A stretch of DNA of 64,000 nt. Source: Ptychodera flava. Taxonomy: Eukaryota > Hemichordata > Enteropneusta > Ptychoderidae. This document shows positions 12,004 to 24,502 of the stretch, piece by piece. The position numbers and the translations under genes are program-made. The DNA lies in NCBI RefSeq assembly GCF_041260155.1, contig NC_091931.1:21799154-21863153 (forward strand). The letters run 5' to 3'. Positions within the stretch are counted from its first letter, which is position 1. Each line of letters starts with the position of its first letter. Below the pieces are notes generated by a model. The model ran no database searches. It worked only from the letters and a program-made list of their open reading frames with translations, and was not told the origin of the DNA.

Positions 12004-12342
12004 AGGTAGAATGCGCCTCGGTGTCAAATATTTGGACCGTCAAACTTTACCAATTCTTTTCTGATCTACCACCTGTTGGGGTCTTGATGTCGGAAAACCG
12101 TCCTAGTTTTTCGAAAATCGACAATTTTATTTTACTCCATAGAATTAACACAGGGATTGCAGCCATTTTGAATTTCAAAAGTATCGGTAAATCTTGGGTA
12201 ATTTGTTTCTCTAGTACCAAAATTTGCCCGGTGACCCTGATTGTTAGTCTTGATTTAGAAACAGAATTGTCGAAAGAGAGCTTGAGGAAAGTTTGGGCAA
12301 AGGTTTAAGTCTTTCACTTTCGAGGCGCGTACTAAGCTTACC
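12004..12342 (+). mobile_element. MITE family A copy (~339 bp)
   Basis: Starts AGGTAGAATGCGCCTCGG and ends with an imperfect inverse, CGAGGCGCGTACTAAGCTTACC. The middle contains the family landmarks ATAGAATTAACACAGGGAT, GCAGCCATTTTGAATTTC and GGTAATTTGTTTCTCTAG. The open frame over it (11982-12308) is a by-product; other copies do not keep it open. Related copies lie at 28.4, 31.1, 46.7, 51.5, 59.0 and 60.6 kb. Confidence 0.75.
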
Positions 12343-12525
12343 TTATTTTTCTGAGTGAATCGATGCATAATGTGTGACTTCCTTTGACGAAAGGAAATTA
12401 AACACAAATGTCAGTCTCGGACAAGCTGAATGTAAACTGAGAATTGCAGCGATGTCAAGTAAACTTCCAAATGGTGAGCAGCGATTAGGCTGGGGTGGGG
12501 TGGGTTGGGGGTTGAAACAAAGTTA

Positions 12526-13336
12526 GGGAGCCGTCATTATTTATGGCCTGGGGGATCGGAGGAATTTCATCGGAAACTCTGAAATTTCGAGTAAACCCAC
12601 TGCCAACCCTAATGAATTTGAGTAACCCCCTCTCTAACACAGAAATTTTGACTGTCCCCCAACTTAGAAAAGTTAAATATCAAGACAATGTATTTGTAAA
12701 ATTTACAAAAATACAGCAATGGTAAAGACCTTTCAAATCCTAAAGTACCCTGCTAGATTATCATCAGTTATCTCATGCCGGTTGAAAATGAAACCAACAA
12801 AACGAAATTCAAAGTCACAATAAAATGTTGATATAAAAGCTCATGCTATATCCCATATCCGACCATATTGTATTGTTTAATTTAGATGGGTATCATGACA
12901 GGGTTTTCACTAAGATATCAGACAGGGTAGAAAGTACAGGAGTGAGAACACGCGGGAGGCTGAGGAAGAAAGTATCAGAGGAAGTTGTACCCTTTTGTGT
13001 GAAAAAAATTTAGTAATTGATGTGTGCAATGGTGCAGTTTGGTGCAATATGAGAGGTGTTTTCGATTTATAATTGTACTAAGTAAAGTGTTAGAACACGT
13101 ACCCCAAGGGGAAGAGCGCCAGAGGGGGTATTCCCCCTCTCACATCGAAAAGTTTGAGAAATTGATGTGTGAAATAGTGCAATCTGAGACGTGTTTTAAT
13201 TCATGGTGCACCAAATATTTAGTAATTCCCCTTCTTTCACTCCGCATTATGAGCAACTCCCTTTGTAGCTTTCAATTTTTGAGTGACCCCCCCTCACATT
13301 CCTCCGACCCCCAGGCCGTAAACAATGACGGCTAAC
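12526..13336. mobile_element. TTA-flanked (Harbinger-like) non-autonomous element, 0.8 kb
   Basis: The left end GGGAGCCGTCATTATTTATG and the reverse complement of the right end GTTAGCCGTCATTGTTTACG continue together into GCCTGGGGG..CGGAGGAA. TTA flanks both ends (12523-12525 and 13337-13339). Subterminal GAGTAACCCCC (left) and GAGTGACCCCCC (right) lie in the same orientation, as in the 7843-10152 element. Inside, a segment with AATTGATGTGTG..ATAGTGCAATCTGAGACGTG is present twice in diverged form. No transposase frame. Confidence 0.65.
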
Positions 13337-13427
13337 TTAGCTTTACCGTGAATCGGCAAGAATTGGATCGCTGCAAAAATCAATACGGAAGTTCTCGCGA
13401 CTGTTTTATGGCAATTTAAAATTAAAA

Positions 13428-13431
<4 letters not shown>

Positions 13432-13505
<74 letters not shown>
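13432..13505. repeat. (GA)n microsatellite
   Basis: About 37 uninterrupted GA units followed by a GGA-rich tail. The minus-strand Ser-Leu frame over it is an artefact. From here to 14,370 there is only the likely promoter and 5' UTR region of ANKRD10; no TATA box or clear initiator stood out. Confidence 0.97.
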
Positions 13506-13508
<3 letters not shown>

Positions 13509-14370
13509 AGGAGGAGGAGAGAGGAGATTATTTGAAGTCGCATATACACATAAAATAGAAAAATGCAAAAATACCGCTTTTTTGTTTTGTTTTCCCTGGG
13601 CATAGACACTCGAAAATCTTTGTTTCGAGTGTCCAGTGCTTTAAGTAATATATCGGCAGTTACGATGGAAAAGAATGTACGCAATTAGACCACCCGTTTG
13701 GTGAGACCGGGTACCCTCGTTTTGTTACTACTTTTTCGGTGTGAGTGGCCATGTAATGAAAACAGGCTTAGACTAATTATCTTTCGATAACGTTCTTATG
13801 AAAACATAAAAAGGTGTCCTTGTCCCATTCTACATTTAAATGCGAGGTTAAAGGAAAATCGTTTGACACGGATTGAAAGACTGACCTCAGATAGAGGCTT
13901 TGTGCTCTTTAACAATGACACAGTGACTCACAACAGTTTGTGAAATATAACCATTTTCGCTTTCTTTGTCAAGAGAAGACAATAACATTCACATTCTCAG
14001 ACGCACACAGTGACAGCGCCAAGTTACAATGGTGTAGCGAAGGAATGAATGTTGTCAAAACTGTTTGTTGTCCCAACATATCGCACGAACACTTGAGGCA
14101 AAGGAGTGAGGATATTTTTTTAGCATTTCTGATCGAATTCCGAGCATATCCGAGCTACCGCTGATTCACGTCATGCGAGGGCGATGTTGGATTTTCTCCA
14201 GATATCCCGGATGTAGCATCGATTTTTTTTCATGCAGAAGCGAAGCGTGGTGTTATTGTTTTGAATTTTTATGAACACATGGTAGCGGATATTTTTGCCT
14301 AAGAAACTGCCAGTACTCGCCGTTCAACATCTGTTATTTAACTCTAGAGCAAACTGCTAATATTTTTAGT

Positions 14371-17300
14371 ATGGAGAGTTCGTATTCGTTTGGTTACTGG
14401 GGGTCAGAAAGCGAAGCCATTCTGCGGCGATCTTATCCTGTGCATCGAGCGTGCCGAGATGGGGACACGCAAACCTTGGCTTTGTTGATCGCCAACGGTC
14501 AGCACTCGGGAATGTATGTCGAAGATCAGTTTTACGGGTGGACTCCTGCCCACTGGGCGGCATATTTTGGTAAGGTAAGTGTACACACATATATTCGAAG
14601 CTTTGTGTTCGCAGAATCTGTTTTGATTCTACCGACACTGGGACATATGTAGCCGTATTTTTGAGGTAAGCCACGGCTATCGAAACTCTTGCACTTTTCT
14701 ATTTCCGCGCCATGAATGCTTAGAAATAAGATGGCGGCATCTGGTAGGTCGTTATTACGCTTTCGCTCGCTATAAACAGTTTTAAGTTTCAACATTGCTG
14801 GGTAGGAGAAAGCCAAAGGGAGCATTTCGTCGGACGGAATTTTTTGACATATTGGGAAGCCCTGTTTTGGTCTCTATTGTTACCCGCCTTGACGTTTCTT
14901 ATGCAAATTTTCTGTGGGCGCCGAATTCAAAAAGTCTGTCGGTCACACTTACCCAGTGCATGGCACGCCTTCATTTGATCGTCGTAATCACAAAGACATG
15001 TTTACATCCTTGTCTTCTAATATTTATCTTTGTGTCGACCTTTGCCTCCCAACCACTCAGTGGTATAGAAATCAATAACATTGTTATTTTTTAAATTCAA
15101 ATTCTTATTTATTCTTGACTTTTTTCTTGACAGCTTGATTGCCTTCGTAATCTAGTTGCATGTGGTGTCAACATTGACATAGCTACCAAAAGATTCAACC
15201 AAACACCTCTGCACATTGCGGCCTTCGGCGTTCATCCTCACTGCCTACAGTGGCTAATACAATCAGGTGCTGATGTGAACAGACAGGTAGGTGTTCAGTT
15301 TGGTATTCTAAAGGGAGAAAAAGCCCAGTTTGGCTTCAGTACTCATATTTCTTTAACAAGAAGTAAAAATATTGTGTGTTTTTCTAAACATGCCCCTTAG
15401 GTTGGTCAGGAACTTTTTTATTGTGTAATTTTTATTTGAGTGTGACTCATCAAAAAAACCCAAAAATTAGCAAAATCATACAGTAATTCTTGAAAAAACG
15501 ATAAAAACAAGTGTAGGGTCAGAGGCTTTTACATTATAGGATAGATCAGGTCACCACATATCTTTTTGTTTGGCCTAAAGCCTTGCATGTGCATAAGTCT
15601 GCAGTTGAAAGGTGACAAATTAGTTTAGAAACCTTTTTCTTTGGATCTATTCGTTGATTAATTGGTTTCATTGCTGTCTTTTTTTTTGCTGATCATGGTA
15701 GGTAGAGTGTCCAGTGCTAGTCATTGAAAGTGATAAATTAAAAATGAAAACAACAAAGAAAGTCATGATAGTAAAAACTGTCTCAGAGGTCGAACTTGTC
15801 GCATAATCTTTAGCAATGATATTGTAAAGTTTTGTGTCAGTAAATATTCTTCTGGTCAAGATTTTGTGTTTCTCATACTAAAAGGAAAATCCTAGATTAC
15901 CCAGACATTGTTAGGCTTCTATACCAGAAATTATTATAAAAGAAGTGAGATTAGGAAATGAAAACACGTCTGCAGCTTTCTACATCTGTATAAACTTTGC
16001 CCCCAGATTATTCAACTTTCTCTGCAAAATAACTAACAAGATTAAAGTGTTTGATAAAAATTATTTATGCTGTTACTTGGTCACTGGTCATTGTTTGTGC
16101 GGCCAAGTCTTATATTAAAGGGAAAGGAAAATTGACCGAGAATATCAAGCGTGTGAAAGAAGTAAATCAGAACACTTTTAGCACAAGAGTAGTGTCTGTG
16201 TGTCCGATCATTGTTGTAATTTTTTTATCTGTAGTTTTGCTTGTTTTGTCTCTGTTCTGAAAATGTTTATTCTGTACCAGGCGTGGATGTCACACAAAGA
16301 CACCACTCCAGACATAACTATTCTGTCAATGATTCATATGGGATATGAGATCCAGCTGTTATCAACAAAATCATTTACTCAATGATTTGAAAATTCGTGG
16401 GTCTGGTAAAAAGTGTGGAGATCCTGTGTTCTTTAGCAAAGTTAAGCATATATTGATCATATCCATCATCTGTATTGTGTGAAAGCAATCAAAAAAAAGA
16501 AGTAAGTCTTCCTTAATTGATTATTAACATTTGGTGGTAATGCGCATTCATTGACATGATAGCTGGTTTGGACTTTGACATGTTGCTTAGCGATTGCTAC
16601 TAAAGAATAAGAATCGGTTACGTGGAGGTTTCGGCGGGAGAATAGGCCCAAGACTATAGATGTGGTTGAATTACATCCTCTTTTTATGTTTTGGCCAAAT
16701 TTTCAAATGATCAGGAAAAATACAGAACATTTCTAAAGTAGTAAAATATGGTGCTATCAGATAAAAATTTATTTTGTAAATCCGTAGAAAGCAAAACGAA
16801 AGTAAACAAATGAACAAACCCGCTAACAAATAAGCAAATATACCCAAACGTGATCTCAAAAACACCAATTGCATAGACCATACAGTTTTGAAACCTTCAT
16901 GGTTGGTGTCCGTACTAATTTTACCATTTGTTATATGAGACACTTTCATATGAAATTTACTTTACAAGCTTTTTATGAGGAGTGTATCGAAAAAACATCT
17001 GAGATGAAATTGATACCTCACACTGTGACAACCTTTGTGCAGATACTATATGTAACTCAATATTTCATATCCAGGACTATCTTGGGGAAACAGCCATGCA
17101 CAAAGCAGCCAGAAGTGGTACAGTAGAGTGTATAGGACTTTTGTACTGTCACGGATCACAGTTAAAGTAAGTATGGATATGTTTTTCTCCAAAATATCTC
17201 ACCTCTCTAGCATAACTTTTGGAGTATGCCCCAGAGCCGGACGGAGATTGAATATCTTGCACTCATAGGGGAAATTTTGTTGCACACAAGCCGGTTGTGA

Positions 17301-20300
17301 GAGACAGAAATTCCCCAATGAGTGTGAGACGTTCCATCTCAGCCGATTGTGCTGTAGGATTATATTTTCACATCCCTTTAATACTTCATATTTTATTGTA
17401 GAAAACACCATTGTCATCAATAAGTTTATTTGATTTATATCATTCCCTTTGAAAAACACAGTTCACATCCACTCACATGTAATGCTGTACAAAACATGTT
17501 TATGCTGATGAAAATGTTCTGCTCACTGCTCTAACAGCATTTAGTATTAATAATTTGGTGATGTATTTGTTAAAATAACCATATGGCATCGTGCTTTGGT
17601 TGATCTTTGTACATATTTGTCGCAAACAGAGAGTGCACAAACCCGTTCACTTTGAAGTGTGTCATCTGCCCACGTTGTATATGTAGTTTCATAGTGACTG
17701 CCCATTTGTCAAACAATACAGCTGGCTTGGGCGAGGGGACAGCAAAGGAGCAGTGAGCATTCATCAAATAAAGATATAATTTTACTCGCACAACAATACA
17801 GAGGATGAGAACAAAACGATCCCACACTGGTGTCCTCTCACTCCTAGCATACTAGGGACATGGGAAACAGTGATTTCCAGTTGTTGCAGTTTGCCCTGAG
17901 TACAAAGGAATGAAAATGAAAAAGAAGCAGGGATATTTGCAGTTTGTACTCTACAATAGAATATTCTGATTTCTGTGAATTTCTGTAAATTTCTGTAAGG
18001 TTTTGTCAATTACCCCAAGATCAATACCAGTTTTTCTTTGTAAATATTTGTTAGTCCGTTACTTGTCCTTCACTGCTCAGATATACATCATATTGCCTAG
18101 TAGTTGAGTACTGGTTATATAAGGATAGGGAAGTTAGAATGGAAAGTAGCATTTTACTTCCTGTCTATGATAAATTGTCAAAGGGACACTATATCCAGCT
18201 ACATCCTATGAAATCTCTCTATTGTGTCCTGCCCTATTTGTCAACGACGACTTCCAATTCTCTGTAAAAGCAGTTTAAATCCAGCTCATTCATTCAGCGA
18301 GCTTTTCTATAACATCATGTCTTGTTGTCAAGTGAACTTAAATCATACACAATTTCCTTTGAGTCATGTAACAATACTGCAGTATACCATGGCAATTTAC
18401 TAAATATATCACTTGTGTGGTATGTGTGATAATGACTACTCAGGGTATTTGTTAAGGCTGGTACCACTAAATTTAGCCATGCTCCCCTAGTTTGTATGTT
18501 ACAACTATTTTCCCCTTAAAAGTATAGAATGTCGGTAAAATTACATGAGGACAAAAGTGTTAGTATAATATAAGAGGACAAAAGTGTTAGTATCAAAAGT
18601 ATGATATTCCCATATTTATCTTCCCAAATTGTAGCAAAACACTGACTGACAGAAATTTGCTCAAACTAAATTTCTAGCCATTGCTAGTATTTGCTGCTGC
18701 AGCTGAAGTTGTAGTTGCAGATGTGATTTTAGTATGGTAATGATACAGCAATCGGGGTACCATACTTCAATAATTTTTCCCACATTATTTCTGCAGTCTC
18801 AGAAATTCTCTACAGATATTTGCATATTAATAAGTTGAGCTGTGATGCCATTTTTAATTATTTCTGTGTCTTGCTGAAAAAAACTCGTGTAGATCAGTCA
18901 AACACCTGACGGCTCATCGCATGTCATCCAGTATGAATGCAATGAATGACAGATTAATTATTTTTACACCAGTGCTGAAGAAACTATTAAAGCTTGCAAT
19001 TAATGCCACATTAATGAACCTTTTGCATGCCAAATTCAATTTTTGTTGCCTCGGTCTTTATAGAATATAAAACCATCTATTTTTTCCAGTTTTTCCTAAA
19101 TTTTGATCAAAAGCTGTCAAGTGCATTTGAACAAATTTTTATGCACCATCCATCAAATACCGAGGCGAACTATGTAATATTAAGTTGGCAACTGTTACAA
19201 TGGACACACACTGTATGTAGCACCATTCAGCCTGGTACATTCAAAATTTATGATGTCCATTTGGTTCAAACTAATCAAATTACTGAAAAAAATCATGAAA
19301 ATTGGTAAGATGGTCCACTAACATTTTGATGGGAAAAATTACAGCAGTAGAATGATGGAATTTCATTTTCATAAGAGGTTTTCTCTGCATGGTCTGCCTC
19401 ATTCTACAAAGTTTTACTCAAATGAAATTATGGGTTAGTCTCAGAGAGAAATGTGCCTTTCAGTGTGCCACAAATCCCTGGTCAACCTTGTTTTTGTCAG
19501 CCATAAAATTTTCAAATACGTGCAGGGCCCTGCTGTGGAAAAGTCTGAATACAGTGTAGAAGGAACTTACGTGTGAAGAGGATGTGTGCCATGCAAATCA
19601 ATATCTGGTGCAACTAATGTGACACAGAAGTATTTTTAAAATATGAACTTTGTCAGATGTGCTTAACTAGTGTAAAGTTGACAACACAAAACTTTGAGGT
19701 ACATGTAAAGCCTTGTGATTCCAACAAGAGTGTTTCACTGCTCTACTTAATCTCTATATGGCATGAAGAGATTGACTGTTGAAAAGCTGGGTTGTTTTGT
19801 ACAGGGCGGGCTTGAATATTTTCACGAAGTGGTGCAACTGAATGTTGAAATTTACGACAGCATCATTTCCTGTATTATATATCTTTCACTCCAACATTAC
19901 CAGACGACAGGAAACACTGCTTGACCTCAACAGTGTTCATGTTCCTTTATCATGAAAATTACTTTTCAAAGATACAGGAAGACCTGAGGTCTGCCTTCTG
20001 CGGTAGAATAATTTTATTCTTTACAGCTATTGTTTTCCACGATGCAGATTGTGTACAGAGACTTTGACCTTAAGTTTCTGGTCCAGGTTCAAGTTCAAAC
20101 ATTGGATACATGTAACTTACAGACTGATATTTTACCCTCAACAGCAAGACACAATCACAGATCACCTATACTTACATTGTTTTGAACGTAAGGATTAGAC
20201 CCCTCACTTTATTTGGAATTCATGTACTGAATCATTTTGTTTTGCTAATCACATGAATATGATTGTTAGAAAGAATTCTGTATTCAGCTTTAACCCTTTG

Positions 20301-22793
20301 AGCGCCAAAGTCAATTTTTGTCACCTTTAGAAAATATACTCCAGTCAGTTTTTTCAGGTTTTTGTCAAAATTTTGATAACAAACCGTAGCCAACGAAATG
20401 TGATGTCCATTTGGTCCAAAATTATCGAAAAATTACAGAAATATTCATAAAAATTGATAAAAATGTTGCACTAAGATTTTGGTGGGAACAATTGCATTTG
20501 CAGCACTAAAAGGGTTAAGTTTTACCTATTTTTTTCCTTCCCCCAGTATTGCAAATCATAATGGTCACACACTGATTCAACTAGCCATATCCTGTGGTAA
20601 TGAACACTGTGCAGAATACATCAAACAGCTGAGCGTCGGCCATCCTGCTGCCAACGGATTCCATCGAAACGGGTTTCACCAAGCGGCAGACCCACCCCAA
20701 CAGAACGGTTTCCACAACAACGTCAGCAGCAACAACAACTCACTACCTCACTCCATGAACAGAAAAAGGGCGCTGGTGGACGACGATGAAATGTCATGCT
20801 TCAAGAAATCACGGACAGATGGTGAGATAATTTCCCAACTCGCACCTCCCCACAACCACAGAACTTCTGTCAATAGTCTCGTTGGAAATGGCTACTATTA
20901 GTTTGCTGTGTTATGGTCGACAGCTGACCTTGCATGACCTTTGAACCCAGGACAGCATGACCTTTCAACCCAGGACAACTGGCTGCTTGATTTTTTTTTA
21001 CTGCTAAGAGGTGAACTTGAGGCCTTGATGGATTTTATTTTTCTGTAGAAAAAGAAAGATTAACTTAAACCAATAAGAGTACTGTAAAATGGATGGACGT
21101 AGCTTTTGTTGCAAAGAAAATTATTCTACATATCAATATTTGAGAAATAGGAATGTACACTTTGAAAAAAAATGTTTTGTCAAAGTTTTCTCTGTTTAGG
21201 ATCAATCTGACATCAGTCGCACTACACATCAATTATATCAATATTTATCAGATTAACCTGCACTAACTGCCAGCAACACTAAAAAAAGAGAGAGGAGAAA
21301 ATTGGAGCTTTACAACTTGTTGTTTTCGATGTTTACTGTTTCAGAGAAATCAACAACAAACACAGAGGAATTGATACCGCCATATGGTTGTCTTTACCAT
21401 TACTAGCTCTGAGTCCATCCACATTTATTGTCTCGCGGTTTCAGATGATACTATGTTGCAAATGCCAGACAAGTGCATGACAATCTCGCTGGGTGTTATC
21501 AGCTGTTGTCGTGTTGCATCTTGTGGCTTGTAGTTGCATTTTGAATGCTCAGCGTACACATGTTGTTAATTTTTACCAGTTGAAATATTCAGCTTCCTCA
21601 TCGGGAGCTGACGTGGAATCTCTTTTCTGTTGTCTTTTTTTTTTTGCTTACGGCTTGACGGAGCAACAGGCCCCAGATGTGAGGAAATTGACGATGTAGC
21701 CATGGCAGCCACTGACTACCCCGAGAGTGTAACCGTGACAACCACAGGCCATCATGACAGTTTAGCTATGTCAAGCACTGATCGCCATGAAATGCTAGTG
21801 TATGAGAGCAAGATTCGATTCCCGAGTTCAACAAGGGTATTGCTGAAAAAAGGATTAGGTGGTCACATGATCTAGACAGCCAGTGTATTTTTTGTGAGGG
21901 AAATCTGCAGCCACTGGAAGGCCCTTCAAGTTTACTGAAAAGCAGTTTTGATGGTCTTGTGTGTATTTGTGATATTCCCATATTCTTTTCAAATTTTGAC
22001 TGTTGTCTTTCACTGCCAGAGCTTTGAAATTCATTATCAATTTTGCTTGAGGTATCACCAGTAGAATTAAAGAAAAGGGACTTTTCAGTGAAGATTTGTC
22101 ACTTCTCAATTTTGTGGAAATGTAAAATGGCACTGTTATTCTCCTCCCACCTGCATTTGACAATGTGTAAGTCCGTTCACCCTGTTGAAAACAATGGGGA
22201 TGTACCAAGTTTGGTGGTGACAGGGTTACACTGAAGAAACATTTAGAAATACTGATAGTTTAATTGAAGTTGGCATGTTTGTATAAATTTCCGTGTTATC
22301 AGTTTTTATTGTCTATTGATAATGATAAATTATGCTGTAAACTAGGCAGCTTGTGATCGTATGTTTAGTTCTGCCACCTTCAAATTTGCCTAGTGTCTGT
22401 GCAATTTACAAATGTTCAACCTGTCATCCCTTTCTCAATTGTTTCATATTCATAGGTGCATGTTATAACGGGCTTCCAGTGGCTGCACAAAACGGCCTTG
22501 GGGCAGAACCTTACACTGCAGTTTTGGGCCACAAATCCCCATGTGAGATGACATGCACCAGTGCTATGGAGAGACAAGTAGTCGTTGGTGTGGGCAGTGG
22601 GCATCAAAATGGACTTTCACTAGCCGGGGTCGTAGATGGTGGGAGCGTCTTTATCTGCCAGGACAATTTTTCCAACAGTGCAATAGAACATCAGAGAACG
22701 GTCCAACTGGAGCAAGGGTACGATAGCATGATGTGTGACTCCCTCCTTTCTGAATCAGGACTGGGTTCTCACTCAATACTTGCCTTGAAATGA
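14371..22793 (+). CDS. ANKRD10: Ankyrin repeat domain-containing protein 10 (ANKRD10)
   Basis: Exons, phases consistent throughout: 14371-14574, 15134-15286, 17075-17166, 20547-20821, 22456-22793 (stop at the end), plus a probable cassette exon described separately. Translation starts MESSYSFGYWG; residues ~22-145 are ankyrin repeats with the family hallmarks YPVHRACRDGD, FYGWTPAHWAAYFGK, NQTPLHIAAFGVHPHCLQWL and GETAMHKAARSG. A basic nuclear-localisation-like stretch, NRKRALVDDDEMSCFKKSR, matches the human NRKRCLEDS..VKKARTE region. The C-terminus VQLEQGYDSMMCD resembles human VKVQERYDSAV. Length is 353 residues without, or 416 with, the cassette exon (human 420). Introns start GT and end AG. 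If exon 4 is not spliced, its frame stops at 20901, giving a 267-residue form. The family is nuclear and poorly characterised. Repeats sit in the third intron. Confidence 0.9.
19018..20518. mobile_element. TTAACCCTTT MITE and an older relative in ANKRD10 intron 3
   Basis: 20294-20514 is bounded by TTAA (20290-20293 and 20515-20518) and begins CCCTTTGAGCGCCAAAG and ends GCACTAAAAGGG, typical of piggyBac-type MITEs. A diverged relative spans about 19018-19345, sharing GATGTCCATTTGGTYCAAA and a similar end. The younger copy stops 28 bp before the splice acceptor of exon 4. Possible end fragments of the same type occur at 52942 and 57501. 15,287-17,074 and 17,167-19,017 (introns) hold no other feature I can support. 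Confidence 0.75.
21670..21858 (+). CDS. ANKRD10: Probable ANKRD10 cassette exon
   Basis: A pyrimidine-rich tract and CAG precede 21670, where the frame (phase 1, matching the end of exon 4) reads PRCEEIDDVAMAATDYPESV. An acidic Asp/Glu then Thr/Ser-rich stretch follows, as in the equivalent part of human ANKRD10. A phase-1 donor at 21859 (GTGGTC) would make the exon 189 bp, a multiple of three, joining exon 6 in frame; the donor is weak. Otherwise the frame ends at 21875 as an alternative C-terminus. Boundaries are therefore uncertain. Confidence 0.5.
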
Positions 22794-23190
22794 ATCTCCG
22801 TTTCCAAAGGCAAGCATCATCTTGCAAGTTTCTTGTGGTCAAACAGATTTGACACCAAATGCAAAGAACCTTTGATGAAATTTTCAGTCATCTCATCAGT
22901 GACGTACCTTGTATAAATCATTTGATAAGAACTCATATTTTAACATGACAAATAGTAAGTAAACCTTGCTCAGAAAAAAAACCTCCCCAAGCCTAGTACT
23001 TTCCTTGGCACTTAACAATTTGTAGAAATTCCCTCACACTCACCAGTAATTTTTCCAGGATTGAGATCTGTGCAAAAATGTTCAGCCATGACGTTTATAA
23101 TGGCTGAAGCAAAAGTGAACTTGGTATGTGATTTCTAACAGAGTATTTCACTTGGTTATTAGTGAATTAAGCCCAGTGTTTTTGTTAAGG

Positions 23191-23342
23191 GCTGTAAGCA
23201 GGTAAATGTTACCTGGGTTTCCCAGTCATTTTACCGGGGTTCCACTTGGTTTATCAATGCAGTCAGGTATGGGGACAGCAGAAAAGTCACTGGGGTTCTC
23301 AAATCATTTACCAATGTTCCCCACCGAAGCAAAAACACTGCC
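23191..23342 (+). repeat. Dispersed ~150-bp repeat, copy 1
   Basis: Shares TAAGCAGGTAAATGT, TATCAATGCA.TCAG, GGGGACAGCAGAAA and CAAATCATTTACCA, in the same order and orientation, with 39457-39600 in UBE2 intron 2. Both carry CCC/GGG-rich runs. Family not identified. Confidence 0.7.
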
Positions 23343-24355
23343 AACCAAGTATGAATGGGTGAGGTCAACAGATGATGTGTAAAGTAAAGGCTGTTTGGCT
23401 TTCCGTTTTTTGTAATTTGAATAATTCAGAGGCGTGTGATATTGAAAGCAGTTTTCGTTGCATCCATAACAGCACACTTTTGTATCTGAAATGAGCTGTA
23501 TGTTGAAAAGTGTTCAAGTCTTCTTTCCTGAGTTCAGGTTAGGGCAGCATTTCTGTTCTCTGTTTCTCATGATCACACTGATGCAAATTTCAGGCTGAAC
23601 AATGAGAAAGAGAGAAACTATCTCCAGCAGATGCTGTGGCCAATTTTTAATACCAATGCAACCTTTACAGGAGCATTTTGAAACTTGCATCTGGTTACCG
23701 ACAACAAGAAGGGATTATCCTAGCACTTCTGGTCTTCGTAGTTCTCAAGTGTAAACTTGATTTGTGATGGATTGAATTTGCACAAGATAGATACACCAGT
23801 GGACACACAATGGTGCTTTTTAAAAGACTTTTGTTCTCCAACTGACCTAGGCATCCTCATCATAGTAAAATGTTATGGAAAACAGAAAGGAGAACTATGC
23901 TGCCCTAACAGGTGCATCCTGTGGTAGATAACAGTTGCTATAATAAATCTGTAGATACACAGCTAGTGAAATGCTTATCAAAGGTATGACATGTTGGATT
24001 GTTCATGTCATAGCCACCTTGTACTTTTCGCATTATTGCACAGTACCTGTACATGTAGCTGTAAATTTAATGGTTGATGAATTCTTGCGTCTTTAAACAG
24101 ATAGAAAGCACTGCCACTAGTGTCCCTGTCTCCTGTCAGAGTCACTTCACGCTACCCATGTAATGTATTTTGTTTAAGGGATAAAGTCCTCTGTATTGTG
24201 TGTGTCCAGAAAAAAATGCAATATATTGTTCATATGCCAACATGTATGCCCATGTCACTCCATCCGTGTGACATTTATTGTAAAATATCAGCAGTGATAT
24301 TTTAGGGTAAACATCGAGATAAGCAGGATAACGTCTCAAGTATATGATACATCGG

Positions 24356-24502
24356 TTATTACCCAATATTGCTAGTTCTTTGTGTTGTATTAGCATTCGT
24401 TTCATTTGTGCTGCGTCAGACACTCGACTTCGTCTCATGCCTGGCGCAGCACAAATGACACTCCTGCTGATACGACACATAAACAGGCAATATTGGTAAT
24501 GA
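24356..24502. repeat. Fold-back palindrome (~147 bp)
   Basis: Left arm TTACCCAATATTGC ... GTATTAGCA ... TCATTTGTGCTGCG pairs with the right arm, whose reverse complement reads TTACCAATATTGCC ... GTATCAGCA ... TCATTTGTGCTGCG, over ~55 bp. The ~30 bp loop contains GACACTCGACTTCGTCTC. No protein; a hairpin MITE is likely. The minus-strand frame over it (24142-24525) is a by-product. Confidence 0.8.

Noticed and set aside
11982-12308. 108-codon open frame
   Set aside because: Coincides with a MITE family A copy; other copies of the family do not keep this frame open.
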